Assembly: GCA_018607545.1 (NCBI GenBank)
Contig: JABBBF010000171.1
Location: 1-13,731, forward strand
Reading direction: 5' to 3'
Source of the DNA: SAR92 clade bacterium
Lineage (GTDB): Bacteria > Pseudomonadota > Gammaproteobacteria > Pseudomonadales > Porticoccaceae
DNA: 13,731 nt
In this document: positions 1 to 6,501 of the stretch, piece by piece
Layout of the letters: each line of letters opens with the position of its first letter
How positions within the stretch are numbered: the stretch's first letter is position 1
Notes under the pieces: model-generated
What the model was told of the DNA's origin: nothing
The model's input: only the letters and a program-made list of their open reading frames with translations
Database searches by the model: none
Made by a program: the position numbers and the translations under genes

Positions 1-1
1 T

Positions 2-337
2 AATATCGAGGCGGCTCATCGTCTTCCCAATGTTCCCGAGGGGCATAAATGTGCTCGTCTACATGGCCATTCTTTTATGGTGTCTATTCATGTCGAGGGG
101 CCGATTGGCGATACCAGTGGCTGGGTGATCGACTTTGGCGATATCAAGAAGGCTTTTGCACCTATCTACGAACAGCTGGATCATCATTACCTGAACGATA
201 TTGAAGGCCTGGAGAATCCAACCAGCGAGAACCTGGCGATCTGGATTTGGGCCAAGCTAAAGCCGCAGTTGCCTCTGCTGAGCTGTATTACTATCAAAGA
301 GACCTGTACTAGTGGCTGTGTCTATCGCGGCGACTAA
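2..337 (+). CDS. queD: 6-carboxy-5,6,7,8-tetrahydropterin synthase (QueD), 5' end missing
   Basis: This enzyme converts 7,8-dihydroneopterin triphosphate to 6-carboxytetrahydropterin, an early step to preQ0 and queuosine, in the cytoplasm. The reading frame is open from base 2, so the gene begins before the window. The ATG at 77 is internal, because essential motifs lie before it. The visible part starts with EAAHRLPN, then HKCAR and LHGHS. These supply the zinc-binding histidines and the active-site cysteine of the family. The middle carries WVIDFGD and LDHHYLND, followed by NPTSEN, and the end reads [13 protein letters not shown], very close to the E. coli QueD C-terminus. Only about ten N-terminal residues should be missing. 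Its stop codon (335-337) overlaps the stop of the convergent MFS gene. Identification is by motif recognition and is strong. Confidence 0.95.
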   Translation, partial: NIEAAHRLPNVPEGHKCARLHGHSFMVSIHVEGPIGDTSGWVIDFGDIKKAFAPIYEQLDHHYLNDIEGLENPTSENLAIWIWAKLKPQLPLLSCITIKETCTSGCVYRGD

Positions 338-1521
338 CTCTGCTTGCGACTAACGTTGGCTTCAACCAGTAACAGCACAAGCATCATCGCAATCGGCAGC
401 AGGCAGATCAGCAACATTTGCTGCCAGTTAATCAAACCCAGCGCCCATCCTGCGGACAGTGAGGCTAAAGCCTGAAAGGTAAACACGGTAAGGTCATTGA
501 TAGCCTGGCCTTTAAACTTATCTCGCTCTTCATAGGTTCTCGGCAGTAATGCAGTTCCCGAAACAAACAGAAAATTCCAGCCGACGCCAAGTAGCACCAG
601 CTGCATCCAGAAGCCTTTGACACTGATATCGAAATAGCCGATGGCAATTGTCGCGCAATAACATGCCAGTCCCGCCACCATCATGCCTCTAATGCCGAGT
701 TTCTTGAACAGCAGGGGGGCAATCAACGATGGCAGGAACATCGCTGCAATATGGCTCTGAATAACCCATTTGGTATCAACCAGTGAGTGACCATAAGTAT
801 GGTGCATGCTGATCGGGGTGCCGGTCATCACAAACGACATCACCACAAAGGCCACTGCGCCACTGCTCAGGGCTAATATAAATGTTGGATTGCGGACTAT
901 GTCGAGACTTGAGCGGGCTGTGGTGGCTTGTTGCTTTATGACTGTGGCCGTTGGTTTATAGAAGGTTAGTACGCCAGCGGCCAGTATCACCGTTGCTGCG
1001 GCCAGCCAGTAGGAGCCCTGGTAATCTACTGCGGTTAAATGGGCGCCAGCAACGGCCAGCTCAGGGCCGATAATAGCGGCGAGAATGCCGCCGCACATCA
1101 TTAGTGATGCTGCGGTTGGGCCATGTTCAGGAGCTACAGATTCCATCGCGGCAAAGCGGGTCTGCTGCAGTGCGGCATTGGTTGAACCTAGTAGTACTGC
1201 GGCAATACAAAACAGTGTAAAACTCTGTTGCTCGAGGGCGGCGCTAGCCAGCCAGCAGGCAAAAATTCCCAGGGCCATAAATGCCAGGAAAGCGTACTTG
1301 CGACCCAGCAGTTGCATACAGCCGGTGGCAGGCAAAATGCTTGCTGCGGTGCCAATTACTGTCAGGGCTATGGGTAGGGTAGCCCACTTTGCGGCGGGTG
1401 CGAGTTCGGCTCCGACCAGACTGCCGACCAGTATCATCAGGGTCATAATGGAGGCGGCCAGTGCATTGCTCAGGTTCAGTACCCAGACATTGGCAAAACC
1501 GGGGGTCGATAATATTTTCAA
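334..1521 (-). CDS. MFS transporter, about 12 membrane segments
   Basis: A 395-residue, very hydrophobic inner-membrane protein of the major facilitator superfamily; the substrate is unknown. The first membrane segment begins near residue 12. A short basic LGRKYA sequence near residues 72-77 sits where MFS motif A lies, between helices 2 and 3. A hydrophilic central loop spans about residues 189-210. The second half has a [12 protein letters not shown] stretch (about 235-246) and WVIQSH (252-257), a signature I associate with a group of uncharacterised bacterial MFS proteins. The start is TTG: the frame has a stop at 1534-1536 and no ATG before residue 26, and a later start would cut into helix 1. 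A weak GAGCGAG lies upstream of it. The gene is monocistronic and convergent with queD, sharing CTAA across the two stops. Membership of the superfamily is clear; nothing in the sequence gives the cargo. Confidence 0.88.
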   Translation of the reverse strand: MKILSTPGFANVWVLNLSNALAASIMTLMILVGSLVGAELAPAAKWATLPIALTVIGTAASILPATGCMQLLGRKYAFLAFMALGIFACWLASAALEQQSFTLFCIAAVLLGSTNAALQQTRFAAMESVAPEHGPTAASLMMCGGILAAIIGPELAVAGAHLTAVDYQGSYWLAAATVILAAGVLTFYKPTATVIKQQATTARSSLDIVRNPTFILALSSGAVAFVVMSFVMTGTPISMHHTYGHSLVDTKWVIQSHIAAMFLPSLIAPLLFKKLGIRGMMVAGLACYCATIAIGYFDISVKGFWMQLVLLGVGWNFLFVSGTALLPRTYEERDKFKGQAINDLTVFTFQALASLSAGWALGLINWQQMLLICLLPIAMMLVLLLVEANVSRKQS

Positions 1522-1877
1522 ATGGTTGCTCGCTCAATGATTCTGGTCACTGGGGTGTTTGGCTGATTTTGCGTTATTTTGTATTAGAAACACTGATTTA
1601 TACATCTTCATTCAGGTGGCTGTTTTAAATGGGCATTTTTTATAGCTGCGCTAACAAACAACTACAACTATAGTCTATATATGGAAGTTTAATTATCAGT
1701 CGGTGAAATACTTAAAATCAATTAGTGGAACAGGTTTTTGTAGGCTACTTTTAGTTAGGTTCAAGTAGTCAGGTTCAAGTAGTCAGATTCAAGTAGTTTG
1801 GTTCTAATCTTATTTGGAAAGCTGTCTGCTCGATAGGTCAGATAACCTCTTACTCATGGAAAAAGGGCAAAATAATT
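1522..1877. other. Gene-free AT-rich region between divergent genes
   Basis: This 356-bp stretch separates the leftward MFS gene from the rightward acyl carrier protein gene, so promoters for both should lie here. I found no convincing ORF or RNA gene. It is AT-rich, with stretches such as CTATAGTCTATATATGG near 1668-1684. Its clearest structure is the 14-bp tandem repeat at 1757-1798. No -35/-10 pair stands out strongly enough to call. The translation signal of the following gene is probably the AAAAAGGGC stretch just before its ATG. Confidence 0.6.
1757..1798. repeat. 14-bp tandem repeat, three copies
   Basis: The unit AGGTTCAAGTAGTC occurs at 1757-1770 and identically at 1771-1784. A third copy at 1785-1798 has two changes (AGATTCAAGTAGTT). 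A degenerate fourth start, TGGTTCTAA, follows at 1799-1807. The array ends about 80 bp before the acyl carrier protein ATG. It could be slippage-generated non-functional sequence or repeated protein-binding sites in the leader or promoter; the sequence does not decide between these. There are no spacers, so it is not CRISPR. Confidence 0.85.
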
Positions 1878-2252
1878 ATGGATAATCATGGTCAGCCAAC
1901 AATCACAGAAATTGTCTTCGCAGCGGTACTGGATAATCACGCAGTCAAAAAAGCCGGCATGGATACAGAGCTCGATGCTTCAATGTTGCTGGATGATCTT
2001 AAAATTGATTCGCTTGAGAAACTCTCCCTGGCCATGGATTTCGAGGATCAGTTTTCAATTGAAATTACCGATGAAGAGATTGAGAAGTTTTTAACAGTTG
2101 GCGATTTTATTATCTATCTTGAAGATACTGTTGCCGAGTCAGCACATGATTCAGCGGAGCCAACTGATAAAGAGCTCAGCGAGCAGCCAGTGGATCTCGA
2201 CGAGGATTTGATATCCGATGATCTGGTAGCTGATCCAGTGGCTGGCAATTAG
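1878..2252 (+). CDS. Orphan acyl carrier protein with acidic C-terminal tail
   Basis: A 124-residue acidic protein. Residues 1-87 look like an acyl/peptidyl carrier domain: a helical N-terminus, then LKIDSLEKLSLAMDFEDQF, where Ser45 in the DSL motif is the predicted 4'-phosphopantetheine attachment site. ITDEEIEKFLTVGDFIIYL then matches helices III and IV of ACPs. Housekeeping AcpP is about 78 residues, so the remaining residues (about 88-124) form an extra tail rich in Asp, Glu and Ser that looks disordered. The start ATG at 1878 follows AAAAAGGGC by a short AT spacer. No ketosynthase, acyltransferase, thioesterase or fabF-type gene is adjacent, so it is probably not the fatty acid synthase ACP. 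It may serve a dedicated acyltransferase encoded elsewhere. The carrier-domain call is firm; the pathway is unknown. Confidence 0.87.
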   Translation: MDNHGQPTITEIVFAAVLDNHAVKKAGMDTELDASMLLDDLKIDSLEKLSLAMDFEDQFSIEITDEEIEKFLTVGDFIIYLEDTVAESAHDSAEPTDKELSEQPVDLDEDLISDDLVADPVAGN

Positions 2253-2293
2253 GCCGAAAAAAATCCCATCTGGATGCTGAGTCCTAGCGTTCA

Positions 2294-2322
2294 TTAGTGC
2301 CAGAGTGCCTGAGGGGCGCTAA
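2294..2322 (+). other. Inverted repeat after the acyl carrier protein gene
   Basis: TTAGTGCC (2294-2301) can pair with GGCGCTAA (2315-2322), giving an 8-bp stem with one G-U pair and a 13-nt loop. It lies 42 nt after the acyl carrier protein stop. It is not followed by a T-run, so it is not a classical intrinsic terminator. It overlaps the spacer of the putative cvfB promoter. It may be a weak terminator or mRNA 3'-end hairpin. Confidence 0.3.
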
Positions 2323-2328
2323 CTACTG

Positions 2329-2334
2329 TATACT
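2329..2334 (+). promoter_or_regulatory. Putative -10 box for cvfB
   Basis: TATACT (2329-2334) matches the sigma-70 -10 consensus at five of six positions and lies 69 bp before the cvfB ATG. The sequence 17 bp upstream (TGCCTG, 2306-2311) is a poor -35 match. A small perfect inverted repeat, CCTGA-TGAT-TCAGG (2362-2375), would fall in the transcribed leader. The promoter call is tentative. Confidence 0.35.
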
Positions 2335-2403
2335 GCCGCGGCGAATTAAGGCCCGAAGACCCCTGATGATTCAGGTATTCAACAATTTTAAGCGGTTTAC
2401 AGC

Positions 2404-3234
2404 ATGGTAGAAGTTGGCAAGTTCAATAAATTAGAGATCGTTAAAGAAGTAGACTTTGGTGTCTATCTGGATGGCGATGATCTCGGCGAGATTCTCTTGC
2501 CGGCGCGCTATGTCCCGGAAGATTGCGAGATTGGCGACTGGATAAAGGTATTTCTCTACTTTGATTCAGAAGACCTGTTAATCGCCACCACGGAAACCCC
2601 CAAGATTGAAGTGGGTCGCTGCGAGATGCTTAAAGTTTTGGATATCAACAATGCCGGTGCCTTTATGGATTGGGGGCTGCCAAAAGATCTGCTGGTTCCC
2701 TACAGTGAGCAACACAAGCCTATGGAAGAGGGCTATTCCTATGTGGTCTATGTCTTCCACGATGAGGACAGTGACCGTATTGCCGCATCGACCAGATTGC
2801 AGGATCATCTCGAAGAGGAGTCTGTGTGGCTCAAGCCGCGTCAGGCGGTGGATCTATTGATTGCCGGTCGCACCGACCTCGGTTACAAGGCGGTGATCAA
2901 TGATAAGTACCTGGGCTTGATCTTTCGCGGCGATGCTTTCAGGCCATTAAAAATTGGTGAGCGGTTGCCCGGTTTTATCAAGGCTATTCGCAGTGACGGG
3001 AAAATCGATCTGCTGATCAGTCAGGCGACACTGCAGGGTGATCACGATTTGGGTGAGCAGATTATTCAGCATCTGCAGACTTCTGGAGGCCAGATAAGCC
3101 TTACCGATAAGAGCGCTCCGGAAGAGATTTACGCTGTATTTAAAGTCTCAAAGAAAAAATATAAGCAGGCGTTGGGGACTCTGTATAAGGGTAAACGCGT
3201 TGTGCTTAAACCCGGTGTTGTCGAGCTGGTTTAA
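2404..3234 (+). CDS. cvfB: CvfB-family S1 RNA-binding protein (YitL-like)
   Basis: A 276-residue cytoplasmic protein of the conserved CvfB/YitL family, known in Staphylococcus aureus as a virulence-factor regulator that binds RNA. Its bacterial role outside that setting is poorly defined. Three S1-like OB-fold segments can be traced: about residues 1-62 (FGVYLDGDDLGEILLP), 67-130 (GAFMDWGLPKDLLVP, an S1-type core) and 148-205 (LGYKAVINDKYLGLIF). A C-terminal winged-helix-like domain (about 214-275) includes EEIYAVFKVSKKKYKQALG and ends KRVVLKPGVVELV. Length and order match the family. The start ATG at 2404 has only a weak AAGCGG-type ribosome-binding sequence. The gene converges on purU, and its stop codon lies inside a palindrome. 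The family assignment is strong, the cellular function is not. Confidence 0.9.
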   Translation: MVEVGKFNKLEIVKEVDFGVYLDGDDLGEILLPARYVPEDCEIGDWIKVFLYFDSEDLLIATTETPKIEVGRCEMLKVLDINNAGAFMDWGLPKDLLVPYSEQHKPMEEGYSYVVYVFHDEDSDRIAASTRLQDHLEEESVWLKPRQAVDLLIAGRTDLGYKAVINDKYLGLIFRGDAFRPLKIGERLPGFIKAIRSDGKIDLLISQATLQGDHDLGEQIIQHLQTSGGQISLTDKSAPEEIYAVFKVSKKKYKQALGTLYKGKRVVLKPGVVELV

Positions 3235-3240
3235 CCAGCT
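3224..3240. terminator. Palindrome across the cvfB stop, possible bidirectional terminator
   Basis: AGCTGGTT (3224-3231) and AACCAGCT (3233-3240) form a perfect 8-bp inverted repeat around one T, with the cvfB TAA stop (3232-3234) at its centre. Because CCAGCT recurs at 3249-3254 and 3263-3268, the left arm could also pair with those copies across longer loops. CATTTTAA follows each arm on the plus strand, giving a short T4 tract after the hairpin. Symmetry makes it usable from either direction. The stem is seen directly; terminator activity is inferred. Confidence 0.5.
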
Positions 3241-3270
3241 CATTTTAACCAGCTCATTTTAACCAGCTAA
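3231..3270. repeat. 14-bp tandem repeat between cvfB and purU
   Basis: TTAACCAGCTCATT occurs exactly at 3231-3244 and 3245-3258. A third partial copy, TTAACCAGCTAA, occupies 3259-3270. The first copy contains most of the cvfB stop codon and the third contains the purU stop and its last codons (3259-3261 is the purU TAA read on the minus strand). The array therefore bridges the two convergent 3' ends and fills the whole gap. Confidence 0.9.
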
Positions 3271-4137
3271 GAAAACCACCGTCTTATTGCCGTCGAGAAA
3301 AACCCGGCGCTCGATATGGTAGGTAATCGCCTTTGCCAGTGCCATACATTCATTGTCACGTCCCACGCGCACCAGGTGCTCCGGCTTGTAGTTGTGATCA
3401 ACGCGGGTCAGCACCTGCTCGATAATCGGTCCCTCATCCAAATCTGACGTCACATAATGCGCGGTGGCACCGATCAGTTTTACACCGCGATCATAGGCCT
3501 GGTGGTAGGGCTTGGCGCCTTTAAAACCGGGTAAGAAAGAGTGGTGAATATTGATGCAGCGGCCCGACAGCTGTTGGGTCAGGTTGTCAGAGAGGATCTG
3601 CATATAGCGCGCCAGCACTACCAGCTCGGTGCCGGTTTCGTCGACAATTTCTATTAAACGCTGTTCCTGCTGGGGCTTGGTATCTGCGGTGACCGGCAGG
3701 TGAATAAAGCGCACACCCTCACGCTCGACCATCGGCCGCAGTTCCAGATGGTTTGATACCACTGCGGTGATTTCCATATTGAACTCACCCTTGCGACGAC
3801 GGTAGAGAATATCGTCCAGGCAGTGGTCGTATTTGGAAACCATAATCAGTGTTTTTACCGGCACCTTTGGGTTGTGGATTTTCCATTCCATGGCAAAGGC
3901 TTCGGAGACCTGGCTAAAGCCGGTTTTAATTTCTTCAATGGACGGTGAATTTTCTTGCGGGCGGAATACTGCGCGCATAAAAAATTTGTCGGTCGATTCA
4001 TCATCAAATTGCTCAAGGGCACAGATATAGCAGTCTCTATCGGCCAGAAAGCCAGTGACTGCAGCGACAACACCACTCCCGGCACGGCAGGTTCCGGTGA
4101 ATATATAATTGTTTGCCTCTTCTGGCATTGTGGTCAT
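3259..4137 (-). CDS. purU: Formyltetrahydrofolate deformylase (PurU)
   Basis: This enzyme hydrolyses 10-formyl-tetrahydrofolate to formate and tetrahydrofolate, balancing one-carbon pools and feeding formate to PurT-type purine synthesis. It acts in the cytoplasm. The 292-residue protein has an N-terminal ACT-type regulatory domain (about residues 9-90, beginning YIFTGTCRAGSGVVAAVTGF). A formyltransferase-fold catalytic domain (about 95-290) follows. The catalytic signature INIHHSFLPGFKGAKPY contains Asn196 and His198, with Asp234 in DLDEGPII; these are the Asn, His and Asp of the formyl-transfer/hydrolase family. Length matches the family, which is usually 280-290 residues. ATG 4137 is used here; ATG 4128 (Met4) is an equally possible start because no strong ribosome-binding site is visible. 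A TATAAT sequence lies upstream. The assignment is firm. Confidence 0.95.
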   Translation of the reverse strand: MTTMPEEANNYIFTGTCRAGSGVVAAVTGFLADRDCYICALEQFDDESTDKFFMRAVFRPQENSPSIEEIKTGFSQVSEAFAMEWKIHNPKVPVKTLIMVSKYDHCLDDILYRRRKGEFNMEITAVVSNHLELRPMVEREGVRFIHLPVTADTKPQQEQRLIEIVDETGTELVVLARYMQILSDNLTQQLSGRCINIHHSFLPGFKGAKPYHQAYDRGVKLIGATAHYVTSDLDEGPIIEQVLTRVDHNYKPEHLVRVGRDNECMALAKAITYHIERRVFLDGNKTVVFLAG

Positions 4138-4169
4138 GGTTAGCGCCCGAGAAATAGATTTAGCCGCTG

Positions 4170-4197
4170 ATTATAGGGGCGAGAGCGCAAAGATAAA
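4170..4197 (-). promoter_or_regulatory. Putative purU promoter
   Basis: Read leftward, a perfect -10 hexamer TATAAT occupies 4175-4170, and 16 bp upstream of it is TTTATC (4197-4192), a partial -35 match. Transcription would start near 4163 and give a leader of about 26 nt to the purU ATG at 4137. The perfect -10 and suitable distance support it; the weak -35 limits certainty. No riboswitch-like structure fits so short a leader. Confidence 0.45.
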
Positions 4198-4288
4198 ACA
4201 GCTGTCTGTGTTTTAAGACTGCGCAATTAGCCATGAATAATAGAGAGAATGCTGTAAACTTAGCAAAAAATAACTTTCGCCAAAACCT

Positions 4289-4897
4289 ATGCCGATAAAT
4301 CGACTACTTATTCTTGCCCTTATTTTCAGCCTGTCTGGCTGTGCGACATACAAGCCAAGCCAGGTTGAAGATGTCTGCAAAATATTTCATGGCGAAACCG
4401 ATTGGTACAAAGCTGCGCGCAAGGCCAACAAGCGCTGGGGTACGCCCATAGGCTTGATGATGGCGATTATTCGGCAGGAGTCGAGCTTCAGGGCAGATGT
4501 GCGCCCGGATCGACCGAAATTTCTGTTTATCCCACTGCCGCGAAGATCTTCTGCCTACGGCTACGCCCAGGCGCAAAACCCGGCCTGGAATGACTATCGT
4601 CGCGACACTGGCAACTGGAGTCACGACCGCGATGAGTTTTCCGATGCGATAAATTTTGTCGGTTGGTATACGGATAAGAGCCATAAAAACCTCGGTATAT
4701 CCAAATGGGACCCCTATAAGCAGTACCTGGCCTACCACGAGGGCTGGGGTGGTTTTAAACGAGGCACCTACAAGAAGAAAGACTTTTTGCCCGGTGTTGC
4801 CGCCAAGGTAAAAAGGCAGACTGAAACCTACAATGCGCAGTTACAGAAATGCGGCAAAAGTCTCGATAGGGCGGTAAGGGGTTGGTGGCCGTTCTAG
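4289..4897 (+). CDS. Lipoprotein with lytic transglycosylase (SLT/lysozyme-like) domain
   Basis: A 202-residue predicted outer- or inner-membrane lipoprotein likely to cut peptidoglycan. A signal peptide (residues 1-17) ends in the lipobox LSGC, with Cys18 the lipidation site. The next residue is Ala, not Asp, which favours outer-membrane sorting. The mature domain has GLMMAIIRQESSF, where Glu64 is the expected catalytic acid of the SLT/goose-lysozyme fold, then SAYGYAQAQNPAW, matching the GYAQ-type motif of transglycosylases, and a late AYHEGWGGF. It is short compared with Slt70 or MltC and consists of little beyond the catalytic domain. It is rightward, alone, with no close neighbours in the same operon and no obvious ribosome-binding site. 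It may be a housekeeping wall enzyme of small size; the specific family member is not assigned. Confidence 0.85.
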   Translation: MPINRLLILALIFSLSGCATYKPSQVEDVCKIFHGETDWYKAARKANKRWGTPIGLMMAIIRQESSFRADVRPDRPKFLFIPLPRRSSAYGYAQAQNPAWNDYRRDTGNWSHDRDEFSDAINFVGWYTDKSHKNLGISKWDPYKQYLAYHEGWGGFKRGTYKKKDFLPGVAAKVKRQTETYNAQLQKCGKSLDRAVRGWWPF

Positions 4898-5019
4898 GAA
4901 TGTTACTTTTAGTACAAGCACTGGTGACATAGCAATCGGTCTTTCAGTTTTTGAATAGCTGCCTAATTATAAAAACTGTCTATTTATAAAAATAATAAAA
5001 AAAGTGCAGAGTAAAGCCT

Positions 5020-6480
5020 ATGAACCACTTTGATGTAGTCATAATCGGCGCTGGATTATCCGGTATAGGTGCGGCCTGTCACCTGTGCCGCAACCAGCCA
5101 AATAAAACCTTCAGTATTCTCGAAAGTCGCGGTGCTATGGGTGGCACCTGGGATCTATTTCGCTACCCGGGAATTCGCTCCGATTCGGATATGCACACAT
5201 TGGGTTACAGCTTTAAACCCTGGCGTGATAAAAAAGCCATTGCCGATGGCACTGCTATTCGTGAGTATATCCGTGAGACCGCAGCCGAAAACGGCATAGA
5301 TAAGCATATTCAATACCAGTGCCGGGTGATTGCGGCGGCATGGGACAGTCCCATGGCAAAGTGGACTTTAACTGTTGAGCGGGCGGCAGGAGATAATAAG
5401 ACTGTTCATGAAAAACTGACCTGCAACTTTATCTACAGCTGCACCGGCTACTTCCGCTATGACAAAGGGTACACACCTGACTTTCCCGGAGCAGAGGAGT
5501 TTAAGGGGCAACTGATTCATCCTCAGCAGTGGCCAGAGAATCTGGATTACAGCGGCAAGCGGGTGGTGATTATTGGCAGTGGGGCAACGGCCATTACCCT
5601 GGTGCCCTCTATGGCTAAAACCGCCGGCCATGTGACCATGCTGCAGCGTTCACCGACCTATGTGATCTCGCGCCCGGAAATAGATAGGCTGAGCCGGGCA
5701 CTGGGGAAAATACTCCCGGAAAAGCTCGCCTACGGTTTAACCCGCTGGAAAAATGTCAGCCTGCAGGCGCTGATGTTTCAGATGAGTCGGCGCTTTCCCA
5801 AACTGGTGAAAAGGCTGCTGCGCAAATCGGCGCGTTACTGGCTCGGCGATGATTTTGATATAGATACCCATTTCAATCCCCGCTATAACCCCTGGGATCA
5901 ACGTCTCTGCCTGGTGCCCAATGGCGATCTGTTTCGCTCCCTGCGCAAGGGCACCTCGACTATAGTCACCGATCATATAGAGCGCTTTACCGAGGATGGC
6001 ATTCAGTTAAAGTCGGGCGATTTTCTCGAAGCGGATATTGTTGTTAGCGCCACCGGTCTGGAGTTGTTGGTGCTGGGCGGTATGCAGCTGTCGGTGGATT
6101 CTAAGCCAGTGGTGATTCCTGATACTGTGGGTTACAAGGGGATGATGTTTAGCGATGTGCCGAACTTTGCTCTTGCCGCTGGCTATACCAATGCCTCCTG
6201 GACATTGAAGTGCGACCTGACCAGCGAGTATGTCTGCCGCCTGCTGAGCTATATGGACAGGCACAATTACCAATACTGTGTGGCGAAAATTAATGATCCC
6301 CGAATGCAGCGCATTCCTTTTCTGGATCTGGCTTCGGGCTATGTGGATCGCGCCATAGATCAATTTCCCAAGCAGGGCAGCAAAGCCCCATGGCGCCTCC
6401 ATCAGAATTATCTGCTGGATATTTTAAACCTGCGTGCGGGTTCAGTAGACGACAGGGCGATGAAGTTTTATCGTTTGTAA
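5020..6480 (+). CDS. Flavin-containing (Baeyer-Villiger-type) monooxygenase
   Basis: A 486-residue cytoplasmic FAD- and NADPH-dependent monooxygenase that inserts oxygen into ketones (or oxygenates other soft nucleophiles). The FAD Rossmann motif is at residues 8-20 (IIGAGLSGIGAAC, with Gly10/12/15). It is followed by GGTWDLFRYPGIRSDSD (41-57), typical of the BVMO/EtaA group. The Baeyer-Villiger fingerprint FxGxxxHxxxWP is complete at 161-172 (FKGQLIHPQQWP). The NADPH Rossmann motif is at 183-192 (VIIGSGATAI). Length fits the EtaA-like class, usually 480-500 residues. It converges on the PQQ dehydrogenase gene with a 21-bp gap. A PQQ alcohol dehydrogenase makes ketones or aldehydes, so the pairing suggests alcohol-to-ketone-to-ester oxidation (inference). 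Substrate is unknown; members of this class also act on sulfides, amines or terpenoids. Confidence 0.9.
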   Translation: MNHFDVVIIGAGLSGIGAACHLCRNQPNKTFSILESRGAMGGTWDLFRYPGIRSDSDMHTLGYSFKPWRDKKAIADGTAIREYIRETAAENGIDKHIQYQCRVIAAAWDSPMAKWTLTVERAAGDNKTVHEKLTCNFIYSCTGYFRYDKGYTPDFPGAEEFKGQLIHPQQWPENLDYSGKRVVIIGSGATAITLVPSMAKTAGHVTMLQRSPTYVISRPEIDRLSRALGKILPEKLAYGLTRWKNVSLQALMFQMSRRFPKLVKRLLRKSARYWLGDDFDIDTHFNPRYNPWDQRLCLVPNGDLFRSLRKGTSTIVTDHIERFTEDGIQLKSGDFLEADIVVSATGLELLVLGGMQLSVDSKPVVIPDTVGYKGMMFSDVPNFALAAGYTNASWTLKCDLTSEYVCRLLSYMDRHNYQYCVAKINDPRMQRIPFLDLASGYVDRAIDQFPKQGSKAPWRLHQNYLLDILNLRAGSVDDRAMKFYRL

Positions 6481-6481
6481 A

Positions 6482-6499
6482 CTGGGTTGCCCGGGCAGC
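6482..6499. terminator. GC-rich palindrome between convergent genes
   Basis: The 21-bp gap between the monooxygenase and the PQQ dehydrogenase contains TGCCCGGGCA (6488-6497), a perfect 10-bp palindrome. It can fold as GTTGC/GCAGC around CCGG, or alternatively CTGGG/CCCGG around TTG. There is no T-run on either side. Its symmetry and position suit a weak bidirectional transcription stop, but it may be chance. Confidence 0.3.
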
Positions 6500-6501
6500 G
6501 A

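Noticed and set aside
1085..1540. Open frame of 151 codons on the plus strand within the MFS gene
   Set aside because: It is antisense to a well-supported membrane transporter, has no family resemblance and no credible ribosome site.
4138..4288. Possible glycine or folate-type riboswitch upstream of purU
   Set aside because: The predicted leader is only about 26 nt and no aptamer-like conserved core or paired stems were seen.
4945..4978. Inverted repeat CAGTTTTT/AAAAACTG after the lipoprotein gene
   Set aside because: The stem is almost all A-T with an 18-nt loop and no following T-run, so a terminator call is not supported.
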